Source: Nitrospirota bacterium
GTDB taxonomy: Bacteria; Nitrospirota; Nitrospiria; JACQBW01
Length of the DNA: 51,195 nucleotides
NCBI GenBank assembly: GCA_016178585.1
Contig: JACOTA010000043.1
Span: 1 to 51,195, forward strand
Direction of reading: 5' to 3'
In this document: positions 1 to 8,132 of the stretch, piece after piece
How the letters are laid out: each line of letters opens with the position of its first letter
How positions within the stretch are numbered: the stretch's first letter is position 1
Notes under the pieces: generated by a model
What the model saw: only the letters and a program-made list of their open reading frames with translations
What the model was told of the DNA's origin: nothing
Database searches by the model: none
Translations under genes and position numbers: made by a program

Positions 1-198
1 AAGAGCCAGCGCTATGCCAACCGGCCTGGACTTGATACGATTTTTACGGAAGAGGTCCTTCAAGTAAAGGCGAGGCGGAACAAGAAGGTTGTTGAGGCGG
101 TTGAAAAATACGGGTATAAGCAGCGTGAGATTGCGGATTATCTGAGTTTGCATTTTACATCAGTGAGCCGACTGATCAAACAAAACGAGATGGCTTAA
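1..198 (+). CDS. REP-associated tyrosine transposase (RAYT), C-terminal fragment
   Basis: The frame is open from base 1 to a TAA at 196-198 and encodes about 65 residues. It opens with the stretch KSQRYANRPGLD and ends in a helix-turn-helix (YGYKQREIADYLSLHFTSVS). This tail is typical of IS200-like REP-associated transposases, which handle short palindromic repeats through a Y1 HUH domain; that catalytic domain lies outside the window. The gene may be intact upstream. Directly downstream is the short string GACCTGACCCC (about 216-226), a motif that recurs near other accessory genes here (for example near 45330). Family call is from recognition of the tail only. Confidence 0.75.
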   Translation, partial: KSQRYANRPGLDTIFTEEVLQVKARRNKKVVEAVEKYGYKQREIADYLSLHFTSVSRLIKQNEMA

Positions 199-267
199 AA
201 AATGACAAGAAAATAGACCTGACCCCGTATTCAGCCACCCCGTATATGTAACCTGTGTTTTTTATCA

Positions 268-1137
268 TTAATAAAAGAAATAGTCGGTAACGATTCCGAT
301 GAAAATAAGAAATCCAAAAAGACCATGATTTTTAAAGAGGCGGAAGAGAATGTCTGAAGATGGATTTCTCTTTAACGTTAGCGTCTGTATAAAGAAAGCA
401 AAACCCATTAAGATGATCATCGAAAAATAGATGAAGTGAAGCCCGGCGACCCATCCTGTCCATCCCAAAAAAAATAAAACGCAGAATAGAAAAAAAGCGG
501 TGGCAAGCCACACGCGATCCCCAAAAAGAATCGCGGTCGATTTGACTCCGATTTTGATATCATCTTCCCGGTCCATTAAAGCGTAGATCGTATCGTAAGC
601 CAGCGACCAGAAGATATTGGCGATAAAAAGCAATATCGCCGGAAGTTCTATTTTATTCTTTACGGCGGCCCAGGCGAGAATCACACCCCATCCAAAACTC
701 ATTCCCAAAATAAATTGAGGAAATGAAATAAACCTTTTTGTGAATGGATAGCCGATGGCCAAAAAGAGGCCGGCAAAGGCAAGTAAAATAGTCAGGCGAT
801 TGAGCGGGAGGATCAGCAAGAAAGAGAGGGCCGCGAGAACCAGAAACAAAACAAGGCCTTCTTTAACAGTGATTTCGCCAGAGGCAATCGGACGTTCCCT
901 GGTCCTCGTCACATAAGGATCGAAATTCCTGTCCGCGATATCGTTGATGACGCATCCCGCGCTTCGCATCAAAAAACTGCCCAGCGTAAAAATGACGACC
1001 AGTAACAGAGAGGGGCGTCCTTGACTGGCGATCCAAAGTGACCAAAGCGTCGGCATTAAGACTAAAACCGTGCCAATCGGGCGGTCAACCCTCATTAACC
1101 GAAGGTATGCCCCAATCTTTTTTAAAAAGGGATTCAT
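268..1137 (-). CDS. ubiA: UbiA-family 4-hydroxybenzoate polyprenyltransferase
   Basis: An integral-membrane prenyltransferase that attaches a polyprenyl chain to 4-hydroxybenzoate in quinone synthesis. The 289-residue length is normal for UbiA. Both Mg/diphosphate aspartate motifs are visible: NDIADRNFD at residues 65-73 and the second one at about 182-193 (YDTIYALMDREDD). Between and after them are eight or nine hydrophobic stretches. It lies 11 bp behind ubiC on the same strand, so the two are almost certainly cotranscribed, which matches chorismate lyase supplying its substrate. The start ATG follows the weak ribosome site GGAAAAC region. Other UbiA-superfamily substrates are possible, but the ubiC partner argues for 4-hydroxybenzoate. 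Confidence 0.93.
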   Translation of the reverse strand: MNPFLKKIGAYLRLMRVDRPIGTVLVLMPTLWSLWIASQGRPSLLLVVIFTLGSFLMRSAGCVINDIADRNFDPYVTRTRERPIASGEITVKEGLVLFLVLAALSFLLILPLNRLTILLAFAGLFLAIGYPFTKRFISFPQFILGMSFGWGVILAWAAVKNKIELPAILLFIANIFWSLAYDTIYALMDREDDIKIGVKSTAILFGDRVWLATAFFLFCVLFFLGWTGWVAGLHFIYFSMIILMGFAFFIQTLTLKRNPSSDILFRLFKNHGLFGFLIFIGIVTDYFFY

Positions 1138-1148
1138 TTGGAAAACGG

Positions 1149-1721
1149 TTAAGTTTCAAATAAGGAGGGAGAGAAAACCTCCTGGATAGACGCCAAAAGA
1201 TGGTTTTGGACTTTCAAACGGTAATGGCGGCACCACATCAAGCTTTCCTTAACCAGGTTAAATTCCCGGGCAAGAGGTGCCGATTCAACACGGCTAAAAG
1301 TCATTTTATCTTTAAGTGAGGGAAGATTTGAAAAATCGATGAGATCGCCAATAGACCTGCTTTTTAACTGCAACTGTTGAAGAAGAAAAGGGTCAATTGA
1401 ATTCATGGGAAGATAAGATCTGGCATAGACCATCCGTTCTTTCTGATCATTTAAAAGCCACACCTCTCTATATAGGACTTTTTCAGGTTTTTTTAATTCA
1501 AGGAATTGAACCGTTTCCGTATCGGTTTCCGCAATCGTTTGACTGGCCACCTCCAAATAGACAGGACCCATCATCAGAGCCTGTAAAGAGGTTGTCAAGG
1601 TTCCGCCTGAGGTTAAGAGAAGACGAAGGGTAGAATTAAGACCGTTTTTTTTTGAGTCGTGAATAAAAGATTGACTGTCCGGCCAGAATTTTCGGCAGGT
1701 AATAGAAAAAGGCTGATCCAT
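1149..1721 (-). CDS. ubiC: chorismate--pyruvate lyase (UbiC-like)
   Basis: Converts chorismate to 4-hydroxybenzoate and pyruvate, the entry step of ubiquinone synthesis. Family marks, numbered from the proposed start: LLTSGGTLT at 35-43, the REVWL block at 85-89 (substrate-binding Arg), ARSYLP at 100-105, SIGDL near 123-127, WCRHY at 163-167 and the C-terminal Glu in IQEVF. The ATG at 1721 is chosen (190 residues) because a TTGACA-N17-TATTCT promoter overlaps the nine codons that an upstream ATG at 1748 would add. Sequence identity to proteobacterial UbiC looks modest, so exact activity is inferred from motifs plus the ubiA neighbour. Confidence 0.85.
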   Translation of the reverse strand: MDQPFSITCRKFWPDSQSFIHDSKKNGLNSTLRLLLTSGGTLTTSLQALMMGPVYLEVASQTIAETDTETVQFLELKKPEKVLYREVWLLNDQKERMVYARSYLPMNSIDPFLLQQLQLKSRSIGDLIDFSNLPSLKDKMTFSRVESAPLAREFNLVKESLMWCRHYRLKVQNHLLASIQEVFSPSLFET

Positions 1722-1727
1722 GGGGGT

Positions 1728-1756
1728 AGAATACAAAATGGCCTCCACCTTGTCAA
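1728..1756 (-). promoter_or_regulatory. sigma70-type promoter for ubiC-ubiA
   Basis: On the minus strand TTGACA (1751-1756), a 17-bp spacer and TATTCT (1728-1733). The ATG at 1721 starts only six bases after the -10 box, so the transcript would begin at or within a base of the start codon, giving a leaderless mRNA. Confidence 0.7.
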
Positions 1757-1810
1757 GGCATCAGCCGGTCCCAAGACCAGCGATAGACTTCGCACCCACT
1801 TATTAATCAT

Positions 1811-1886
1811 GTCATTGCGAGCACCGAAGGGTGCGTGGCAATCTTATCGTAAAGTCTTGAGATTGCTTCACTTTGTTCGCAATGAC
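1811..1886. repeat. imperfect inverted repeat of the GTCATTGCGAGC family
   Basis: Begins GTCATTGCGAGC and ends GTTCGCAATGAC; the arms also share GGCAATCTT / GAGATTGCTTC. It can fold into one long hairpin. A related copy is inside the element at 27524-27721. Such sequences are common dispersed palindromes in bacterial genomes. Short open frames running through it are by-products of the repeat. Confidence 0.7.
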
Positions 1887-2030
1887 AGCTTTCTAACTCT
1901 GTTCTTGTGTAACCTATTGTATTTTATATTCAATTTTTAACGTATTTTTAAAATAAAGAAAAAGGTTTCATCAAACCTTCGTTTCGTAAATAAGTTCGTC
2001 GTAGTCCTTGTTAGATCAAAAGGGTTTAAA

Positions 2031-2354
2031 ATGAGAAAGACCGATATTACCACAGAATTATTTGAAAAAATTGGGATCTCAAAAAAAGAAGGCTCTGAAA
2101 TTTTAGAAATAATCCTTTCTACAATTAAAGATGTTTTAAAAAAAGGTGAAATCTTTAAAGTCGCCGGTTTCGGAAATTTTGTGGTGAGGCAAAAAAAAGA
2201 AAGAAAAGGGAGAAATCCAAAAACGGGTGAGGAAATTGGAATTACACCCAGAAAAGTGGTCAGCTTCAGACCCAGCCAAGTTTTTAAAAAATATGTCAAT
2301 ACGGCCGAGAATACAGAGAATACAAATGTTTCAGAAAAATCCAATGTTCCCTGA
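2031..2354 (+). CDS. ihfA: integration host factor alpha / HU-family DNA-bending protein
   Basis: A small basic protein that binds the minor groove and bends DNA as a dimer. Over residues 1-92 it follows the IHF/HU fold: MRKTDITTELFEKIGISKKE, GFGNF at 46-50, and the beta-arm tip RNPKTGEEI at 61-69 with the intercalating Pro63. FRPSQVFKKYVN closes the domain. An extra tail of about 15 residues (Thr/Asn/Glu rich) follows. IHF-alpha is preferred over HU because of the arm sequence and the downstream MerR-like gene and tRNA-Pro, an arrangement often seen with ihfA. The start ATG follows an AAAAGGG site. The dimer partner is not in the window. Confidence 0.9.
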   Translation: MRKTDITTELFEKIGISKKEGSEILEIILSTIKDVLKKGEIFKVAGFGNFVVRQKKERKGRNPKTGEEIGITPRKVVSFRPSQVFKKYVNTAENTENTNVSEKSNVP

Positions 2355-2412
2355 AGGGTTACCCTGATCATTAAAGGTTAGACTTTATCTGTTTTAAAAT
2401 CATCCGATATCG

Positions 2413-2769
2413 ATGAAAAACTCAAAATCGAGAAAAAAACAGAGAAACAATACCACCGGAAAATCCGAAAAAATGTTTTATAAAATAGGGGAGGTCAGTC
2501 AAATAACGGGGTTAGAGTCTTATGTTCTTCGATTCTGGGAAAATCAGTTTCCGGTTCTCCATCCTAAGAAAAATAACGGAGGACAACGGGTTTATCTTTC
2601 AAAGGATATTCAACTGATCCTTAAAATAAAGAAGATGCTCTACGAGGAAGGATACACGATCATAGGCGCTAAAAAAGCTTTAAGGCAACATTCAGGCGGC
2701 CCGGCTCCTGCTTCAGACCTTTTTCAGATTCAGAAGGAACTGAAGGGCATCCTCGATCTTTTACACTAA
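2413..2769 (+). CDS. MerR-family transcriptional regulator (small)
   Basis: The DNA-binding winged helix of the MerR family is clear: FYKIGEVSQITGLESYVLRF, then the wing NNGGQRVY, then the start of the helical region that ends after about 118 residues. There is no effector-binding domain and no Cys ligand, as in the short MerR-like proteins that follow ihfA in many Proteobacteria and Nitrospirota. The start is uncertain. The ATG at 2413 gives a lysine-rich 20-residue lead; the ATG at 2473 begins right at the domain. Neither has a strong ribosome site. The gene lies 58 bp after ihfA and is probably cotranscribed. Its regulon is unknown. Confidence 0.85.
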   Translation: MKNSKSRKKQRNNTTGKSEKMFYKIGEVSQITGLESYVLRFWENQFPVLHPKKNNGGQRVYLSKDIQLILKIKKMLYEEGYTIIGAKKALRQHSGGPAPASDLFQIQKELKGILDLLH

Positions 2770-2781
2770 ATAAAGGCGTAA

Positions 2782-2865
2782 GTGAAGCAACTGGCTTAGC
2801 CAGTGCGAAACGCGGGGTTTGGGGGCATTGGAGGATTTCACGAAGTGAAACCGCACAGGTCCCCA
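2782..2865 (+). repeat. dispersed intergenic element, copy A
   Basis: Shares GTGAAGCAAC, the small hairpin CTGGCttaGCCAG, and GCGGGGTTTGGGGGC with copies B (10836), C (12101) and D (14598). In this copy the usual ending GCCCCTGAATATAAATAGACA is replaced by a short GTCCCC. It lies between the MerR-like gene and tRNA-Pro. It also contains a local hairpin TTTCACGAAGTGAAA. Confidence 0.7.
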
Positions 2866-2884
2866 AGTAAAATAGTAAAATTTT

Positions 2885-2958
2885 CGGGGCGTAGCGCAGC
2901 CCGGTAGCGCACTCGCTTGGGGTGCGAGTGGTCGCTGGTTCAAATCCAGTCGCCCCGA
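2885..2958 (+). tRNA. tRNA-Pro (anticodon GGG)
   Basis: A full cloverleaf: acceptor CGGGGCG (2885-2891) pairs with CGCCCCG (2951-2957), discriminator A. The D stem is GCGC/GCGC and the anticodon stem CTCGC/GCGAG with loop TTGGGGT, giving anticodon GGG. The T arm is GCTGG-TTCAAAT-CCAGT. CCA is not encoded. It reads CCC/CCU codons. Confidence 0.95.
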
Positions 2959-2970
2959 TTCTTTACATAG

Positions 2971-2993
2971 GGACAGGCCCATGTGGCCTGTCC
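2971..2993 (+). other. perfect 9-bp hairpin downstream of tRNA-Pro
   Basis: GGACAGGCC, loop CATGT, GGCCTGTCC. It starts 13 bases after the tRNA and could help end or process its precursor. There is no T-run after it. Confidence 0.5.
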
Positions 2994-3027
2994 TGGCACC
3001 CGTAGAGAGGGTCAAATCCCCAAACGT

Positions 3028-3051
3028 AGTCCCGAATTTCGGGACTTTTTT
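3028..3051 (+). terminator. Rho-independent terminator after tRNA-Pro
   Basis: Stem AGTCCCG / CGGGACT with loop AATTT (arms can extend to 9 bp), followed by six T. It separates the ihfA-MerR-tRNA unit from surE. Confidence 0.85.
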
Positions 3052-3098
3052 ATTTCAGGAAACATCCGGTTGTTTTTAACTTTTCAGAGCAGAGTATT

Positions 3099-3872
3099 AT
3101 GATCGACATTCTTGTTTCCAATGATGACGGGATTCAATCTCCCGGGATCCATGCGTTAGCCGAAGTTCTTCGAGAATTAGGAAATATTTACGTTGTGGCT
3201 CCGGATCGTGAAAGAAACGCCGTTGGTCATGCCCTGACCCTCCATAAACCGCTGCGCGTCGAAGAAATTAAAAAAAACTTTTTCAGCCTCAATGGAACTC
3301 CCACGGATTGTGTAAATTGGGGAGTGCTCCACCTTTTAAAGAAACCACCTGCCCTGTTGGTTTCCGGGATTAACAAAGGAGCTAACCTGGGCGATGATGT
3401 CACCTATTCGGGTACCGTTTCAGCGGCATTTGAGGGAACAATTCTTAAAGTGCCTTCGATTGCCGTATCCCAAATGGGCCCGCCTCCCTACGAATTTAAG
3501 TCCGCCGCCCAGTTTGCCTTGCAAATTGCCAAACAGATCTTAAATAAAGGACTCCCAAATGATATTTTATTAAATGTCAATGTCCCGAATCTCCCGATCG
3601 AAAAAATCAAGGACATTAAAATTGTTTCCCTCGGCAGGCGGGTTTTTGAAGATAACGCCATCATTGAGAAAACAGACCCCAGAGGGAGAAAATATTATTG
3701 GATAGGGGGAACAAAAATTCTTTGGGAGGATAAACCAGACACGGACAACGATGCGGTCTCCCATGGCCATGTGTCAGTTACCCCTCTTCATCTCGACCTA
3801 ACCCATTATGAATTTCTGAAAAAGATGAAAAAATGGGAAAAGGCGCTCAACCGCGATAAGAAAGACGATTGA
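3099..3872 (+). CDS. surE: 5'/3'-nucleotidase SurE
   Basis: Metal-dependent nucleotidase that dephosphorylates nucleoside monophosphates, linked to stationary-phase survival. The 257 residues match the family. Metal site SNDDG at residues 7-11, then APDRERNAVGHALTLH near 34-49, TPTDCV near 67, and the second metal and phosphate region SGINKGANLGDDVTYSGTVSAA. The C-terminal DNDAVSHGHVSVTPL block is also typical. The TGA stop overlaps the TTG start of dedA (TTGA), so the two are translationally coupled. The start ATG follows a weak purine-rich site. Confidence 0.95.
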   Translation: MIDILVSNDDGIQSPGIHALAEVLRELGNIYVVAPDRERNAVGHALTLHKPLRVEEIKKNFFSLNGTPTDCVNWGVLHLLKKPPALLVSGINKGANLGDDVTYSGTVSAAFEGTILKVPSIAVSQMGPPPYEFKSAAQFALQIAKQILNKGLPNDILLNVNVPNLPIEKIKDIKIVSLGRRVFEDNAIIEKTDPRGRKYYWIGGTKILWEDKPDTDNDAVSHGHVSVTPLHLDLTHYEFLKKMKKWEKALNRDKKDD

Positions 3873-4504
3873 ATTTTTTTGATGCCATAATCGGGTACCT
3901 TGGCGAATGGATCCTCTCGATCATTTCAAAATATGGGTATTCCGGAATTGTTTGGAGTATGGCCATTGAAAGCGCCTGCATTCCCCTCCCGAGTGAAATT
4001 ATCATGACCTTTTCAGGTTTTCTGGTGTCTGTGGGAACTTTTTCATTGACCGGAGTAACCCTGGCGGGGGCGTTTGGAAATCTATTGGGATCATGGGTCG
4101 CCTACGTGGCCGGACGGTTTGGAGGGAGAAAATTTTTAGAAAACCACGGGAAATACTTTTTGATATCGAACGAAGATCTGATTAAAGCCGACCAATGGTT
4201 TTTAAAGTATGGAGAGTTCACAGTTTTTGCAACGCGAATGCTTCCTTTAGTCAGGACTTTTATTTCTCTTCCCGCGGGAATTTCTAAAATGAATTTCGTG
4301 AAATTTTCCATTTATTCTTTTGTCGGATCAATTCCATGGTGTTTTGGCCTTGCTTATCTTGGAAAAGAACTTGGGGTTCACTGGAGGGGATTGGGCCCTT
4401 ATTTCCATCAGTTTGATTTTTTAATTATTTTAGGTTTAATTTTCTTTATTTTTTGGTTCAAGCGAGCCAACGGAAAGAAAAAAAACAGGGTGATCCATGA
4501 TTAA
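3869..4504 (+). CDS. DedA-family membrane protein
   Basis: A polytopic inner-membrane protein of the DedA/SNARE-associated (VTT) family, whose members act in membrane homeostasis and lipid-carrier recycling. Visible hallmarks: ESACIPLPSEIIM in the first half (re-entrant loop), GAFGNLLGSWVAYVAGRFGG, and TRMLPLVRTFISLPAGISKMNFVKFS, the conserved F-x-R-x3-P-x3-R core. The C-terminus is one long hydrophobic helix followed by a basic tail. The only usable start in frame is a TTG at 3869 overlapping the surE stop. The end overlaps cysS by an ATG/TGA junction. Its exact substrate cannot be read from the sequence. Confidence 0.88.
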   Translation: MNFFDAIIGYLGEWILSIISKYGYSGIVWSMAIESACIPLPSEIIMTFSGFLVSVGTFSLTGVTLAGAFGNLLGSWVAYVAGRFGGRKFLENHGKYFLISNEDLIKADQWFLKYGEFTVFATRMLPLVRTFISLPAGISKMNFVKFSIYSFVGSIPWCFGLAYLGKELGVHWRGLGPYFHQFDFLIILGLIFFIFWFKRANGKKKNRVIHD

Positions 4505-6008
4505 AATTAAAATCTTTAATTCGATGAACCGGCAAAAGGAAATTTTTAAACCGCTCATTTCTGAAAAAGTCAATATGTATGTCTGTGGCGTAACCGTTTA
4601 TGACGACTCTCATATAGGACATGCCCGGAGCGCGATTGTTTTTGATATGATCGCGCGCTATTTCCGGTTCAGAGGGTTCGAAGTCACGCTGGTTAAAAAT
4701 TTTACAGACGTCGATGACAAAATTATTAAACGGTCGCATGAGGAAAATATTCCGTGGAAAAATTTAACAGAAAAATATATCGACGAATATCACAACGACA
4801 TGGATCGATTAAATGTAACGCGTCCAACCCATGAACCCAAAGCCACTGAGTACATTTCAGATATGATTAAAATAATTCAGAGGCTAATGGAAAAAGGGTA
4901 TGCTTATGAATCGGCCGGAGATGTTTATTACCGGGTCAATGCCTTTAAATCTTATGGACAGCTGTCCCGGCGTGATTTATCGATCGAGTCTGCCGGTATA
5001 AGAGTTGACGTCAATGAGTTAAAAGAGAACCCTCTCGATTTTGTGCTCTGGAAATCATCAAAACCGGGGGAACCGTCATGGGATTCTCCCTGGGGAAAAG
5101 GACGTCCGGGATGGCACATTGAATGTTCCGCAATGGCCATGTCCCTGTTAGGGGAAACCATCGATATTCATGGCGGCGGAGAAGATCTTTTATTTCCCCA
5201 TCATGAAAATGAAATCGCCCAGAGTGAAGGATTTTCAGGAAAGAAATTTGTCGGCTATTGGATTCATAATGGATTTGTGACGGTTAATCAGGAAAAGATG
5301 TCAAAGTCGCTAGGGAATTTTTTTACGATAAAGGAAATCTTTAATAAATATTCGTATCCTGTTAATATAACAGGGGAAATTTTACGCTATTTTATTCTTT
5401 CTACGCATTACCGTCAACCCATCCAATTTTCTGATCAAGCGATTGATGAAGCGAAAAGTAGTCTCGACCGGTTTTATGATCTATTAAAACGATGTAAAGA
5501 GGCTTCCGGAGAAAAGAAGGATGGAGGAATCGACCTGAATCAGGCACTTAACAAAACCCGAACAAGATTTATTGATGTAATGGATGATGATTTTAACACA
5601 CCTGAAGGCATTGCTCATCTTCATTTGCTACGGAGTGAATTGAATAAACATTTCTCCCATGGCATAGATGCTGAAGAGGGACGTAAAGTTTTAAGTTTTT
5701 TCGCGGAGGTCGGAAAACCGCTCGGCCTCTTTCATGTATCGCCTGAGCAATGGCCCTTTTTTGTTCCTATTCCTGAGGTTTCCAGTCCATTTTCTTCTCA
5801 AAGGAAACAAAATACGATTTCCGGAACCTCTACCTTTAAACCCGTCCTAGTACCGGAAGACGAAGCCATTAAAAAATTAATTATGGAACGTGCCGAGGCC
5901 AAAAATAAAAAAGATTTTAAAAAGGCTGACGAAATTCGCAAAGATCTATTAAAAGAGGGTGTTATTCTGGAAGATCATCCTGGTGGGAAAACAACTTGGA
6001 AAAAATAA
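4497..6008 (+). CDS. cysS: cysteinyl-tRNA synthetase
   Basis: Class I aminoacyl-tRNA synthetase charging tRNA-Cys. HIGH signature HIGH at residues 39-42, KMSKS at 267-271. The zinc site is complete: C30, C210, H235, E239. The acidic stretch GGGEDLLFPHHENE and the GWHIECSAMA block are textbook. 503 residues is slightly longer than the usual 460-480 because of an insert at about 425-450 rich in Ser/Pro before the anticodon-binding tail. It overlaps dedA by eight bases and rlmB by thirteen, so surE-dedA-cysS-rlmB read as one tightly packed operon. Confidence 0.97.
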   Translation: MIKIKIFNSMNRQKEIFKPLISEKVNMYVCGVTVYDDSHIGHARSAIVFDMIARYFRFRGFEVTLVKNFTDVDDKIIKRSHEENIPWKNLTEKYIDEYHNDMDRLNVTRPTHEPKATEYISDMIKIIQRLMEKGYAYESAGDVYYRVNAFKSYGQLSRRDLSIESAGIRVDVNELKENPLDFVLWKSSKPGEPSWDSPWGKGRPGWHIECSAMAMSLLGETIDIHGGGEDLLFPHHENEIAQSEGFSGKKFVGYWIHNGFVTVNQEKMSKSLGNFFTIKEIFNKYSYPVNITGEILRYFILSTHYRQPIQFSDQAIDEAKSSLDRFYDLLKRCKEASGEKKDGGIDLNQALNKTRTRFIDVMDDDFNTPEGIAHLHLLRSELNKHFSHGIDAEEGRKVLSFFAEVGKPLGLFHVSPEQWPFFVPIPEVSSPFSSQRKQNTISGTSTFKPVLVPEDEAIKKLIMERAEAKNKKDFKKADEIRKDLLKEGVILEDHPGGKTTWKK

Positions 6009-6760
6009 GTAGAAATGAAAACCTGGTGATCGGGATGCATCCGATGCTGGAAGCCTTAAGAGCCAAGGGACGCTCTTTTAGTCAGATTTATATTCAAAAA
6101 GGGAAAAAAGAATCTTCTCTGAAGGAAATGATTCAACTGGCCAAAGAGCAGAATATCCGGGTGACCTATGCCGCAAAAGAAATCCTTGATCAAATTTCCG
6201 GAACCTTAAAACATCAGGGCGTTTTGGGACTCGGAGCGTCTAAACGGTATGACACCATCGACCACCTCCTCGAACATTCCCGGCAAACAGGAGAACCGGC
6301 TTTTTTCTTGATTCTTGACGAAATCGAGGACCCGAGAAATCTTGGAGCTATTTTAAGAACGGCTGAAGGGGCGGGCATACATGGCGTTATTCTTCCAACC
6401 CGGCGTTCAGCGGGAATTACTGAAACAGTTGCAAAGACCTCTGCCGGAGCCATAGAATACGTCAAGGTTGTTCAAGTCGTTAATATCGTTCAAACGATTG
6501 AATTTCTAAAAACTCAGGGGATTTGGGTTTACGGCTTAGACGGCGAAGCAAAAGCAACCTATCTTCAAATGGATTACACTGCACCCGCTGCTTTTGTCTT
6601 AGGTGCGGAAGGAAAAGGACTCCGTCCGCTGGTTAAACAAACCTGTGACATGACGATCTCAATTCCGATGAGGGGAAAAGTCCAATCGTTAAACGTATCA
6701 ACCGCCGCAGGTATCGTCGTTTATGAAGTCCTCAGGCAGAGAGCCAAAATTTCGAAATAA
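5996..6760 (+). CDS. rlmB: 23S rRNA (guanosine-2'-O-)-methyltransferase RlmB / TrmH family
   Basis: SPOUT-class 2'-O-methyltransferase. An N-terminal substrate-binding domain (about 1-85; GMHPMLEAL, KHQGVLGLGA) is followed by the SpoU fold with its three motifs: DEIEDPRNLGAILRTAEGAG, FVLGAEGKGLRPLV, and IPMRGKVQSLNVSTAAGIVVYE. The knot cysteine is absent, as usual in this group. It starts with TTG inside the last codons of cysS. RlmB (G2251 of 23S rRNA) is the usual annotation for this architecture beside cysS, but a tRNA target cannot be excluded. Confidence 0.9.
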   Translation: MEKISRNENLVIGMHPMLEALRAKGRSFSQIYIQKGKKESSLKEMIQLAKEQNIRVTYAAKEILDQISGTLKHQGVLGLGASKRYDTIDHLLEHSRQTGEPAFFLILDEIEDPRNLGAILRTAEGAGIHGVILPTRRSAGITETVAKTSAGAIEYVKVVQVVNIVQTIEFLKTQGIWVYGLDGEAKATYLQMDYTAPAAFVLGAEGKGLRPLVKQTCDMTISIPMRGKVQSLNVSTAAGIVVYEVLRQRAKISK

Positions 6761-6794
6761 AGAATAAAAAAGGTTTAATCAGAAAGAAAAATGT

Positions 6795-8132
6795 ATGCTG
6801 AATGAATTAACCGACAAATTAAATACAATTTTTAAAAAAATCAGGGGTGTTGGTGTCTTAAAAGAAGAAAACATCAATGAGGCATTGCGTGAAGTCCGCC
6901 TGGCCTTCCTCGAAGCCGACGTTAATTTTAAAGTCGTTAAAGGTTTTATTGATGCCGTAAAAGCAAAAGCTCTTGGCCAGAAGGTGATGGAAAGCTTCAC
7001 CCCCGGCCAACAGATGATCAAGATCGTCTACGAGGAACTCTGTCTTCTTCTTGGCGGGCAACAGAATAAAATACCCATGGCTTCCATGCCCCCCACGGTT
7101 TTCATGCTCATTGGTTTACAGGGAGCGGGTAAAACAACCACGGCAGGGAAAATAGCGGCCTTTTACAAAAAAGAAGGAAAAAGGGTCTTGCTGGTTCCCG
7201 CAGATCCCTACCGGCCGGCGGCAAAAAATCAATTGGAGTTTATCGGAAAACAGATTGAAGTCGACGTCGATTCCTCAGACCAAAAAGATCCAATAACGAT
7301 CGTAAAAAACGCACTCTCCCGGGCAAAACAACAGGGATATGACTTAGTCGTTATCGATACCGCGGGACGGCTTCAAATCGATGAAGCTCTGATGGAAGAG
7401 CTCCAGATGATCAAATCCCTGGTCAATCCCCATGAAATTCTTATGGTGGCCGACGGGATGATCGGGCAGGAAGCCGTAAAAGTGGTCGAAGGATTTCATC
7501 AGCGTTTAGGAATTACCGGGATCGTGTTAACAAAAATGGAAGGCGATGCCAGAGGTGGAGCGCTTCTTTCCATGAAGCAGGTGACCGGAACACCGGTACG
7601 ATTTATCGGGACCGGCGAGAAATTAGATGCCCTTGAATTTTTTTACCCCGACCGGATGGCCTCCCGAATTCTGGGAATGGGAGACGTTCTGTCGTTGATC
7701 GAACTTGCTCAGGAAAACTTCGATAAAAAACAGGCGGAAATCGTTACCAAAAAAATCCAGACCAATCACTTTACCCTTACAGACTTTAAAGAACAGATAA
7801 AACAGCTTAAAAAATTCGGTTCTTTTGAAAAAGTTCTTTCTATGATTCCTGGCGCCGGCCAACTTAAATTAGGCGGAGATATGGCGATGCCGGAAAAAGA
7901 GCTGGCAAGGATTGAAGCCATCATTAACTCCATGACTCTTAAGGAAAGAGAAAACCCGGGTATGATAAACGGCTCCAGGCGGAAAAGAATTTCCAAAGGA
8001 AGCGGCACGACTGTGCAGGAGATCAATAAATTACTCAAGCAGTTCATGGAAGCCAAAAAAATGATGAAAACCTTGAGTGCAAAAGGAGGCGCGGCGAAAC
8101 TATGGCGTTCAATATCGATGAGGAAGGGTTAA
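6795..8132 (+). CDS. ffh: signal recognition particle protein Ffh
   Basis: SRP54-type GTPase that escorts nascent membrane proteins together with 4.5S RNA. N domain, then the G domain with G1 GLQGAGKTT at 107-115, DPYRPAA, DTAGR and TKMEGDARGG, then the methionine-rich M domain starting near 320 (KQLKKFGSFEKVLSMIPG, RRKRISKGSGTTVQEINKLLKQF). 445 residues is the normal size. Its final eleven codons overlap the next gene in another frame, so its C-terminus (LWRSISMRKG) does not look like the usual Ffh end. Confidence 0.96.
   Translation: MLNELTDKLNTIFKKIRGVGVLKEENINEALREVRLAFLEADVNFKVVKGFIDAVKAKALGQKVMESFTPGQQMIKIVYEELCLLLGGQQNKIPMASMPPTVFMLIGLQGAGKTTTAGKIAAFYKKEGKRVLLVPADPYRPAAKNQLEFIGKQIEVDVDSSDQKDPITIVKNALSRAKQQGYDLVVIDTAGRLQIDEALMEELQMIKSLVNPHEILMVADGMIGQEAVKVVEGFHQRLGITGIVLTKMEGDARGGALLSMKQVTGTPVRFIGTGEKLDALEFFYPDRMASRILGMGDVLSLIELAQENFDKKQAEIVTKKIQTNHFTLTDFKEQIKQLKKFGSFEKVLSMIPGAGQLKLGGDMAMPEKELARIEAIINSMTLKERENPGMINGSRRKRISKGSGTTVQEINKLLKQFMEAKKMMKTLSAKGGAAKLWRSISMRKG

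Noticed and set aside
1659-1940. Open frame of 93 codons on the plus strand
   Set aside because: It runs antisense to ubiC and through the GTCATTGCGAGC palindrome; no start signal and no protein-like pattern.
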